Part shown: in pieces, positions 55,930 to 64,000 of the stretch
Layout of the letters: the number at the start of each line of letters is the position of its first letter
Position numbering within the stretch: the first letter of the stretch is position 1
From: Physcomitrium patens
Taxonomy: Eukaryota > Streptophyta > Bryopsida > Funariales > Funariaceae
Direction: 5' to 3'
Length of the DNA: 64,000 bases
NCBI RefSeq assembly: GCF_000002425.4
Contig: NC_037260.1
Location: 13,635,516 to 13,699,515 of the forward strand
Program-made: the position numbers and the translations under genes
The notes under the pieces: model-generated
The model's input: the letters and a program-made list of their open reading frames with translations, nothing else
Databases searched by the model: none
Told to the model about the DNA's origin: nothing

Positions 55930-56275
55930 CACTGCTTGCTTAAAATACTTGATCCAGTCTAACTCCACCCCAGCTTGCTCCATGCTCCCTGCTGCACCCC
56001 GCACTTGCCGCCAAATAGCCGTCGAGCTGCCGCCACTGCCACCCTATTGCAGTTGACATTACCACCTGCCACCGCTGCTATCTGTCGCTGTCACCTATCG
56101 TTGCCCACCGTTGCTCGCCGATGCCCGTCGCTGTTATCCACTGCGGTCGCTCGCTATTGCCCACCGCCACCCGCCAATGCTGTCCGCCCCTACCACCTTG
56201 CCACCCTACTGTTGCCACTCTACTACTGCTTATTACTGCCATCTTATAGCTGTTCTGCTGCCTTAATCTACAATC
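55930..56275 (+). other. C-rich leader of Cop-K
   Basis: About 300 bases of short C-rich repeats (CCGCCAC, TGCCACC, CTGCTGC types) between the LTR and gag, a sharp contrast to the AT-rich surroundings. A 187-codon frame (55975-56538) runs through it but is low-complexity and reads into the poly(A) as a Lys run, so I regard it as non-coding leader. Confidence 0.6.
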
Positions 56276-56277
56276 TC

Positions 56278-56279
<2 letters not shown>

Positions 56280-56309
<30 letters not shown>
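56280..56309. repeat. Poly(A) tract of 30 bases
   Basis: An uninterrupted A run between the C-rich leader and the gag of Cop-K. Confidence 0.95.
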
Positions 56310-56311
<2 letters not shown>

Positions 56312-56428
56312 ATATATTTTTATTTTTTTCAAGTTCAAGTTTATCATTTTATTTGATTTTATATTTTAAGGTACGCTTTACTCAACTTTTCTACTTGATC
56401 TTGTATTTTCTTTATAGATTTATTTATA

Positions 56429-57350
56429 ATGAGTGCTTCAACATCTTCGACTGCTTCTACTATGATTCCAACTGTTACCAGTGTATCCCAACATTTTCAA
56501 GCTCTTTTATTTCTACCATTGATTGTGGATGGAAATAATTATCTATTATGGGCAAAAATGGTAAAAGTAAATTTATTTACAGAACAACTCTCGAATGCCA
56601 TTATGTTTGAAGAATCTCCTACAATAAGTATTTCTATACCTCCTGCTATTTGTTGGAAAGCACTTCTTCTCCTTCGTCATCATCTTGTACCTCCATTACA
56701 ACAACAATATTTTGAAATGGAAGATCCTACAAAACTTTGGAAGAATCTTAAATCTAGATTTGATCATCAAAAGACTATTTTTCTTCCACGTACACATCAT
56801 AATTGGACACATTTACATGTCTTGGATTTTCCAAATTTAAATGCTTTCAATAGTAAAATGTATAGTATTATCTCACAATTACAATTATGTAGATAAAGCA
56901 TTTATGAAGAAGAAATGATTGAAAAAAATCTCTCTACATTTCCTCTTGTATCTGCTATGCTTGTACAACAATGTATGAACATGAAATTTCAGAGTCATTT
57001 TGATCTCATATCCTATCTATTTCTTGCAGAGAAGCAAAATGAGCTACTCTTGTGCAATGCGGAAGCTTGTCCTATTGGAACTACAGTTCGAGAATCTCAT
57101 ACACTTAATATTTCAAAGTCTAAGAAGAAATTATATAAACATGAGAAATGTGCTCATAAGTATCAGGGTAGTCATAGTCAAGACCATTTCTATCCATATA
57201 GAAAGAATAAATATTTTACTATTAATTATAATAAAAAATAAAAATCAAAGATGTGTTCTTGCCATAAATGTAGAATGTTTGGATATTTAGCACATACGTG
57301 CCATACTTCAGAATATTTCATTAAAATGTTCCAAGAAAATAAGAAATTGT
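56429..57350 (+). pseudogene. Cop-K gag (UBN2-type) with zinc knuckle
   Basis: From ATG at 56429 one frame reads to about 57350 with only two TAA stops (56894-56896; 57239-57241) and a later TGA. It shows LPLIVDGNNYLLWAKMVK, CWKALLLLRHHLVPPL, TKLWKNLKSRFDHQK, MIEKNLSTFPLVSAM, and a knuckle CHKCRMFGYLAHTC, a CCHC motif in which the His is Tyr. This order is the UBN2-type gag of plant Ty1/copia elements. It is well preserved compared with the gypsy relics. Confidence 0.87.
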
Positions 57351-57860
57351 GAGTTGAGGCTCGTGAAGTTCATTCCATGGATGCATCCATGGATTCAATT
57401 GGTATTGATGATTAAGAGGCTTATATAAATGATAGAATCTCTGATGATGAATCAAATGATGCGCTCATTGATTCTGCAACAACACATACTATCTTGTGAG
57501 ATAGATGATTTTTTATTGAAAAATCTTTAACTTGGAAAACTAAAAATATGATGACCATGGCTGGAGTAAATGCGTTTTGTTTCCAAGAAGGCATAGCAAT
57601 TAGTAAAATTACCTACAGGTTTCATCATAAAATGTAATCATGCGATGTTTGCACCCTCAGCACCTTGGAGTCTGATCAGCTATCGAGATATGCATATTAA
57701 TGGTTATCACCTCTCGATCGCCACTTTAAATAGAAAAGAGGTTTTGGTTCTTACGAAGAATCATAAAGTTGTTGAAAAAGCTTTTGCTACAGAAAATAGT
57801 TTATACCGAATTATGATTCGGCCTCCCATTATATTTAATTTTACATCATCTATCTCAAAG
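57351..57860 (+). pseudogene. Cop-K protease and gag-pre-integrase region
   Basis: The protease site is ALIDSATTHTIL (about 57460-57500), D-S-A in place of D-S/T-G, so the catalytic motif is damaged. Then NMMTMAGVN, a frameshift, and a 80-codon open stretch (57645-57887) with VLVLTKNHKVVEKAFATENS leading to the SLWHG motif, the pre-integrase zinc region start. Confidence 0.7.
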
Positions 57861-59090
57861 AGTCGTGTTTCTCTCTGGCATGGATGATTGGGACATCTAA
57901 GATCTTTATTATTTAGAAAGATCATTCCATGTATAATTGAGCACAATTTAAAGCCTACAGATGTAGACTCTATGGAATTATATCATGCATGCATGTAAGA
58001 TAAAATGATTACTCGACGTTCAATTTGGAAACTTCCACAAGAATTACTACCAATGCTTGAAAGATTACATGGTAATATTTGTGGTCCTATTAATCCAATA
58101 TCAAGACCATTTCATTATTTTTTTGTCCTTGTTGATGCATCACGTAAACAATCACATATTTCATTATTATCAACTCGAAACATGGTGTTTGCCAATTTTA
58201 TATCTATGCTTATTTGCTTTCAAGTACATTTTCCTGATTATCCTATAAAAATATTGCATATGGATAATGCAAAAGAATTCACATCAAAGTCTTTTGAAGA
58301 CTATTGTACTACAACTGAAATCGAGTTGATATATTGTGTTCCATATGAACATGCTTAAAATGGACTTATAGAGTCATTTATAAACCGTATATAACTCATT
58401 ACTTGGCCACTCCTCCTTCACGCAAATCTATGTGCATCTATGTGGGATCATGCAGTTTTACATGCTACAGTATTAATATAACTCCGCCCTTCTTCTCTTG
58501 AAATTGTTTCACCACATGAGCTCATTTTGGGTCGTGTTCCAAATGTATCTCACTTACGAGTATTTGATTGTCATGCTTGGATTCTAGTACCAGAACCTCA
58601 ATGACGTACTATTGGAGCTCATCGACAAAAAGGCATATATGTTGGTTTTGATTCACTAAGCATTATTCGTATTGTTGATCCATCAACTAACACATTATTA
58701 CGTGCACATTTGTAAAATTGTTGTTTTAAAGAAACTATATTTTCATCTCTTCAAGGAGGAATATCCAATCAACAAAGAAATAAAGTACTCATATTTGAAG
58801 CACCAGAAACGTTTACAATGAATCTCGATCTAAGGACATCTTTGGCAGAAACTTAAGTTGCTAAGATTTTGTATTTAAAACGCATCGCGGATGAAACACA
58901 TGATGGCTTCAATGATGCATCTAGAATTACAAGAGTTCCTATTAATGAGACTCACAATGCACCTCCTCAGATTGCAATGCCATTGACTACAATACCTCAA
59001 GTTATAACAACAACAACTAAAAGAATTCGTGGACCAAATAAGCAACCACGTAAGAAGAAAGCTATAAAATTAACTAATCCTGATATTATT
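57861..59090 (+). pseudogene. Cop-K integrase
   Basis: HG-stop-LGHLRSLLF (pre-integrase), LELYHACM, then the core: RLHGNICGPINPISRPFHYF, VLVDASRKQSHISLLS with the first catalytic Asp, KILHMDNAKEFTSKSFEDYC with the second, NGLIESFINRI with the Glu. All three catalytic residues remain. The C-terminal part reads PHELILGRVPNVSHLRVFDC, KGIYVGFDSLSIIRI. Several stops at Gln and Arg positions (HA-stop-NG; PQ-stop-RT). Copia integrases stand before RT, as here. Confidence 0.87.
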
Positions 59091-60206
59091 TCTCAAGAAA
59101 TTGTTACTCATCTTGCAGGACTACCAAATCATGATGATATATCCATGCATAATATACCTTCAATTCCTATAAAAATCAATCTTCGAATTGGAAGGAATAA
59201 GAACAAGTTGAGTAAAGAATTATCTATTTTGTATTGTACTACAGATGATAATTGGGATAGACCATCTATTACAGTAGATGAATCATTTGCAAATATGATT
59301 ATAGAAGCCCTTTTTTGCAAGGAAGATGATCTTCAATCTCAAACCATTGAAGAGGCGATGCGTCACTCAGATTGATCAAAATAGAAAACTGCTATTGAGG
59401 AGGAGTATGCCTCTTTGCATAAGAGAAAAGTCTTTGGTCCAATTGTACATACTCTTATATCTCGCCTTGTGGGATATAAAATGGTATTAATATGCAAGCG
59501 AGATGCTCAAGGCCAAATAATCCGATATAAAGCTCGTCTTGTTGCTCAAGGATTTACTCAATGATTTGGCATTGATTATGAATCCACATATTCTCCAGTC
59601 ATGGATTCAATTACATTTTGACATATCATTAGAATGATACTTCATGCCACCCTTGAGATGCATCTGATGGATGTAGTAATTGCATATCTATATGTTTCTC
59701 TTGATACAAATATTTATATGAAAGTTCTACCTGGCTTAGAAATAGGAACTCCAAATCAACCCGCTCCAGAAAAATATCATGGTATTAAATTATGTAAGGC
59801 CTTGTATGGTTTAAAATAATCCAGACAAATGTGGTATCAACGTCTTCAAGATTATTTAATTACAAATAATTTTATAAGTGATCCACTAATCCCTTGTTTA
59901 TTTATCAAATGAGATAAAACTAGTTTTGTAATAATCGTTGTATATGTTGATGATCTTAACCTAGTGGGCACTACATCTGCATGTGTTATAGCTACAAATC
60001 TACTTATACGTGAATTTGAGATGAAAATACTAGGAAAAATAACTTTCTGCATTGATCTTCACATTATACATGTAATAGATGGTAGCATTTTTCTCTACCA
60101 ACTAATGTAGATTAGACGAATCTTGCAAAGATTTAATATGATTGATGCTTATCTATTGTCCACACCAATGGTTGGATGTGGTCGTGATGGTCATGATCCA
60201 TACCAT
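59091..60206 (+). pseudogene. Cop-K reverse transcriptase, 3'-truncated
   Basis: Copia RT in order: IEEEYASLHKRKVFGPI, YKARLVAQGFTQ, FGIDYESTYSPVMDSITF, LEMHLMDVVIAYLYVSLD, KLCKALYGLK, QMWYQRLQDYL, VVYVDDLNLVGT with the catalytic Y-V-D-D (about 59937-59970), then REFEMKILGK. The frame runs on to STPMVGCGRDGHDPYH and is cut at 60206 by LTR-A copy A2. RNase H and the 3' LTR are missing. Confidence 0.9.
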
Positions 60207-61294
60207 TGTCGTATGGCGTGATTTGCTATTTGGGAATATATTGGATATCTAGCTATAGAGAGTGTACCTTAAACCTTTATATGATTCTTTTCTTAGCTTC
60301 CAAAACTCCTTTATTTTTGTATAAAACCCAAAATATAACAAAATCCCTTCAAAACATATTTTTCCCGCGCAGGATTTTATCACCCCCCCCAAACTTTAGA
60401 AAATCATAACTATTGATCTATCCGTTCAGTTTGTTTCAAATTTACAATATAGCTAGAATTTATCCTTAACTTTTACCACATTAAAAACCAACCGCAAATT
60501 CACTTCCGATCTTCTGGCATCTAGGAAACCCTAGTAGACACTCCAAACCCTAATTTACAAGCATCCGAAAAACTATTTTCCTTATATCTCAAAAATCAAA
60601 ACTCCAAATGTCATAAAACTTATGCAAAAATTTTACTAACATAAAATTACACATTCCGTGAATTTTGAGCCAAAACCTTGTCAAATTGCTCAAGATATAG
60701 CTCAAGAGACAAACACTAGTAAATCGGTTTACTTACTACCCTTTAGATTGCATGTGCTGACTTCAAAATCCAATAACTCCTTCACTTTAACTTAGAATCC
60801 AGTAAGCAGTATGTGAAAAGTATAGCCGCAAAAGTGCTCTCTCCAGTCGCAGTCGCCGATCCTCAATTGCCATCCGTACACATGCGTTATGCCCAAAAGA
60901 GTGACAGTAGGTCCAAAACTAACACCTTAACTTTGAGCGCCTATAACTTCTTCATAAAAACCCCAAATGACACAAAACTTGCACCAAAACCTTAACCAAA
61001 AACCTAAACCTTCTGATCCTAGCCTTCAAAGTTCGAATGGGCTCGAGGAACTCATCCTAATCCCTAATATGGCTTCGGGCAGCCTCCTCAAAGCCCATTG
61101 GTCATGATTTTTGACCAATAGGAATGGAGATTTTTATTTTTCATCTCCATCCATCTATATTGGTGCCCTAATTCCTCCCTTTGCTACCAAAATCCTTCTT
61201 CAATTCTTTTTCTTATAAGATTTACATAATATATGCTCTAAACACCAAATAAAAGAACCAAAATAAGTTTTCAAATGTCACCAAAGGCTAACAA
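60207..61294 (+). mobile_element. LTR-A (copy A2), cut by chromovirus L, at least 1088 bp
   Basis: It starts TGTCGTATGGCGTGATTTG, inside the copia RT, and is about 90 percent like A1 by eye, much closer than A3 or A4, so A1 and A2 are relatively young. At 61294 (after AAAGGCTAACAA) it is interrupted by the L element. The remainder lies beyond the window. The shared LTR frame is open (60813-60995, 60 codons). The CCAAT hairpin lies at 61097-61119. Confidence 0.85.
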
Positions 61295-61667
61295 TGTCAC
61301 GGACACAGAAATACAGACTCGAGATCTAACAAGAAGTTCAAGAAAATTGGTAAGAACTAGATTAATCAGATGAATACAAGAACAAGACCAGAGAGGTGAG
61401 CTAGAGCTCCAAGAGATGTGTTGTCGAGACTGAAGAACTCTACAGCCTCAATTCCAATATATACTCCTATTTAGGAAGCTTCTCAAGCAACTTCTACCAA
61501 CTAGGAAGCTTCTAGAAGGTACCAGAGACTAACTTCTACAAGGTTCTAGAAACTTATCTCTAGAAGGTTCTAAGGACTATGTCCCTAATATCTTCTATCA
61601 ACTAAGAAGCTTCTAGAAGGTTCTAGAAACTTTTCTCTAGAAGGTTCTAAGGATTATGTTCCTAACA
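61295..61667 (-). mobile_element. 3' LTR of chromovirus L (minus), 373 bp
   Basis: On the minus strand it starts TGTTAGGAACATAATCC after a purine tract and ends GTGTCCGTGACA. A TATA-like TATATATTGG is at about 61456-61465 (minus strand), preceded upstream (61500-61650) by an array of heat-shock-element units. GC and preservation are higher than in the Gy-E LTRs, so L is among the youngest insertions in the window. Confidence 0.85.
61500..61650 (-). promoter_or_regulatory. Heat-shock-element array in the LTR of L
   Basis: At 61606-61628 GAA, TTC, GAA, TTC, GAA alternate with exact 5-bp phase (GAAGCTTCTAGAAGGTTCTA, then GAA). Further units are GAAgcTTCtaGAA at 61505-61517, TTCtaGAA at 61544-61551, GAAggTTC at 61563-61570 and at 61640-61647. 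Three adjoining nGAAn units suffice for heat-shock factor binding in known plant promoters. Place and order (upstream of TATA) fit a promoter role. Heat response is inferred, not shown. Confidence 0.6.
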
Positions 61668-61683
61668 TCATCCCCTCCTTTAG
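61668..61683 (-). promoter_or_regulatory. Polypurine tract of L
   Basis: The minus strand reads AAAGGAGGGGATGA immediately before TGTTAGG. Confidence 0.8.
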
Positions 61684-61746
61684 CTTCGAGGTCTTTGAGA
61701 AGGAATGTTGTTGTTAATCAGTCCAATGCAAGAAAATGAAGATATG

Positions 61747-62070
61747 TCACATAACGTCTGCTATGAACTCCAACTGTTGTTCATGAGGCAAGTGGTTCAT
61801 CGACCCTTGAAGCCAACGGTAGTGGCTCACTTCTTCAACTTCTGACCAAGCATGAACTTTTGTTTCTTCATTGTGAAATTGTCCTATAAACATGCCTTTT
61901 GGTTGACCATCATAAGCAGGCTCGAACTCAAATACAATCACTAGTGATCGGTTACTCGGTATCCTCCATCATCGTCGTGGTGTAGGCGATTCTTCATCTT
62001 GGGGTCGCCTTCGTGAGCTAGTCAGTTGAGGTAATCTTACTGGCATAGTATCTATTTCTTTGCTATCCAT
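61747..62070 (-). pseudogene. Extra small ORF downstream of the chromodomain (L), about 107 codons
   Basis: From ATG at 62070 (MDSKEIDTMPVRLPQLTSS, RRRPQDEESPTPRR) with one TGA in place of a probable Arg, then SLVIVFEFEPAYDGQPKGMF, HNEETKVHAWSEVEEVSHYR and WLQGSMNHLPHEQQLEFIAD, ending at 61747. The HYRWLQG..NHL..EQ block matches E1 and E2 (HYR-stop-LRGPINHLQREQ). The best preserved form in the window, and nearly intact. It has no recognised domain. Confidence 0.62.
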
Positions 62071-62224
62071 ATCAGAAGATCAAACTATGGCTACTGAAAA
62101 AATTCTATTTTATCTTGGAGAAAATAACTACATCAACTACGAATTTTGGTGGTGCTCTCCTCCTTTCTTATATTCTTGGGTGAGCAAGCTTTAGAAGGAA
62201 GCTATCACCAAACCGGCTTAGGTT

Positions 62225-62729
62225 TATGAGGATGTTGTTCATGAAACTCCTATATCTTTTGTGGTGCATTGGCGAGATTTTCAGCTGGCTCCCACGTTCG
62301 CTCATTAATGTTGTAGTCGCACCAATGAACAAGATACTTCAACTTATCCCACCTTCGCCGTGAATTCAGTACCTTTTTAGTCTCGTATTCCTCGTGGTTC
62401 TCGATCTCAATACTAGGTGGCGGACATTGCACTCTTCCAGAAAAAGACGACTCTCGATAAGACTCCAACAGAGAAACATGAAAGACTGGATGTACCTTCA
62501 TAGTAGCCGGTAATTCCAGACGGTATGCTAGTGGATTGATTTGCTTCTGGATGATAAATGGTCCCAATCTTTGATAGTCCAACTTATCACATGGTCACTT
62601 GGTCTTGATATTCCATCGAAGAAGTTATGTTTTATCTCCAATTTTGAAAGTAGGTGCTTAATTCTGAAATCTATCTACAGACGACTTGTAGGATTCTCGA
62701 GTGGATTGTAATTGGAGCTTCAACGTATT
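62225..62729 (-). pseudogene. Chromovirus L integrase C-terminal domain and chromodomain (minus)
   Basis: The minus strand reads SYKSSVDRFQN-stop-APTFKIGDKT, PCDKLDYQRLGPFIIQKQ, AYRLELPATMKVHPVFHVSL (62582 down), SIEIENHEEYETKKVLNSRR and LKYLVHWCDYNINERTWEPA, ending near 62230 in EFHEQHPHKP. It is a complete chromodomain with the aromatic positions (Y, W, and Y of HWCDY) kept. One frameshift and two or three stops are the only breaks. Confidence 0.9.
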
Positions 62730-63700
62730 TTAAAGCTCTGATAGTTGTTTCGTTAATTCTTCAGCTGCTAGATTATTATTTGTTGACGGACTCAATAAAT
62801 CAAGCTTCAGATGATACCCATAGTTGAAAAAGAATGGTATGTATTGAGTCGACGCATGGAGGGTGTTGTTATATGCAAACTCGGCTAGCGACAGATATGT
62901 GGTGCAATCGTCTTGCTGATAGTTGATGCTGCATCGTAAGTATTGTTCCAAGATTTGGTTCACCCGTTCCGTTTGGCCGTCAGTTTGAGGATGAAAAGCC
63001 GAAGAAAGCTTGATATCCACCTTTAGTATCTCAAAGAGAGATCTCCAAAACTTTGATACGAACTGGGTTCCTCGATCTAATACGATATCATCTGGTAGTC
63101 CATGATATCGATACACATTATCAAGAAAGAGCCTTGCTGTGACTTCACTGGACGATATCTTCTTGCAAGGGACAAAGTGCGCGATCTTTGTAAGCCGATC
63201 TATCACGACAAAGATGCTGTCAAATGAGTTCAATGATGGCAGGTCCATGATGAAGTCCATGGAAATTGAAGACCATAGTTGACATGGAATCGATAATGGC
63301 TGTAGGAGTCCATAAGGGCGATACCGAGGATTCTTGGATCTTGAACAGATGTCGCAATAGGACAAAATCTTTCACATCCTTCCACATTTGGGGCCACCAA
63401 AAATCTCGAGAAATAAGCTCCAAGGTCTTGTTGAATCCAAAATGTGCCACAGCTGGAAAATCGTGGTGAGATTGAAGAACTCGGAGTCGTGCTGGTCTTT
63501 TTGGAATATATAATCGCTCTTCAAAGTATAAAAAATCTCCCTCTACCTTGAATTTGTTGTCATTGGTACGCTGCTTAATATCAATGGCTACTGAATCTTC
63601 AATGGTCACGGTACGTACCTGATTTAGGAAGTCAGCATCAATTGGCACAATAGTAGCGCAAAGCTGAAATTGCTCTGGCTTTAACAATGTCATACATTCT
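62730..63700 (-). pseudogene. Chromovirus L integrase zinc finger and core (minus)
   Basis: Two open stretches overlap by a frameshift: 63220-63693 (LKPEQFQLCATIVPIDADFL, GDFLYFEERLYIPKR, LQSHHDFPAVAHFGFNKTLE, DFWWPQMWKDV) and 62730-63365 (SYCDICSRSKNPRYRPYG, ISMDFIMDLPSLNSFDSIF, PDDIVLDRGTQFVSKFWRSL, QTDGQTERVNQILEQYLRC). The HHCC finger and all three catalytic residues (D, D, E) are present. Only one frameshift near 63340 separates the two, making this the best preserved pol piece in the window. Confidence 0.92.
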
Positions 63701-64000
63701 TGATCAAACGTTGCTTCTCCAACCTTTGCTCATATTGGATAAGAGGCCTGTAATAGGACCTGGATTCGAGGTCTTCTGAAATTGGATCCAATTGGCTCTT
63801 CGAACCAGGCTCACCCGTCGTAGAATTGGTCCTTTCCTTTTCTGTTGACTCCCGTTATTGGAATCGAACGGAGCATTTCGTTACTAATGAGTATGCCCCG
63901 GCTAACTGTAACGGGGTGACTAAACCTGGCCTCTCAGTATTTGCACTCGAATTGGCCATTGCTTCTAATACCCAAGGTGACTAAATATTAATAAGTCTTC
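63701..64000 (-). pseudogene. Chromovirus L, pol upstream of integrase (minus), unresolved
   Basis: By position this should be the RNase H end and linker. I can read only short pieces (KVGEATFDQECMTLL joins the integrase; PISEDLESRSYYRPLIQYEQ). No RNase H motif is convincing. GC is normal for coding DNA, unlike the rest of the window. It may be a divergent linker or a further insertion beginning here. Confidence 0.4.

Noticed and set aside
56078..56347. 89-codon minus-strand frame
   Set aside because: It is the antisense of the C-rich leader, reading poly(A) as a Phe run.
55975..56538. 187-codon open frame before copia gag
   Set aside because: It runs through C-rich short repeats and a poly(A) run read as Lys, has no conserved motif, and overlaps the true gag start in another frame.

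Overview
The window looks like repeat-rich heterochromatin of a flowering plant. It is AT-rich and full of decayed LTR retrotransposons of plant types (Ty3/gypsy chromovirus with chromodomain, two other Ty3/gypsy lineages, Ty1/copia), with no recognisable host gene, rRNA, tRNA or bacterial-type operon. Species cannot be told from the sequence. Almost all coding relics carry stops and frameshifts, so they are given as pseudogenes.

Family names used here: Gy-E = chromovirus (copies E1 at 1-3531, E2 at 27969-30071, E-prime at 30072-32850, E3 at 32851-39932, and related L at 61295-64000). Gy-D = gypsy with an extra coiled-coil ORF3 after integrase (D-prime, minus, 10471-18210; D, plus, 18211-27968; D-second, minus, 49491-53385). 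Gy-G = divergent gypsy lineage (G-third 3537-4618; G-prime, minus, 4680-10470; G, 39933-49081, the only copy with both LTRs). Cop-K = copia, 55492-60206. LTR-A, LTR-C, LTR-I and H = LTR-like insertions without their own internal region.

Layout: 1-3531 is the 3' part of chromovirus E1, its integrase split by an LTR-A. 3537-10470 holds two Gy-G relics, one split by LTR-C. 10471-18210 is Gy-D on the minus strand with three insertions. It abuts a second Gy-D on the plus strand (18211-27968), which has two LTR-C insertions and a small internal inversion. 27969-39932 is a nest of chromovirus pieces (E2, E-prime, E3) broken by LTR-I, LTR-A and LTR-C. 39933-49081 is Gy-G with a younger GC-richer insertion H in its gag/protease junction. 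49082-53400 is a third Gy-D 3' end with an LTR-C. 53400-55491 is AT-rich with nothing recognised. 55492-60206 is Cop-K, cut by LTR-A, which is itself cut by chromovirus L (minus, to the window end).

Most interesting: (1) Gy-D carries a roughly 500-600 codon ORF3 with a long coiled coil between integrase and the 3' LTR, seen in three copies. (2) All chromovirus copies that reach the 3' end carry a further small ORF between chromodomain and 3' LTR. (3) The L LTR has a five-unit in-phase heat-shock-element array just upstream of its TATA box. (4) LTR-A and LTR-C share a 60-100 codon reading frame that stays open in most copies although all pol relics are riddled with stops. All are readings by eye without database search.
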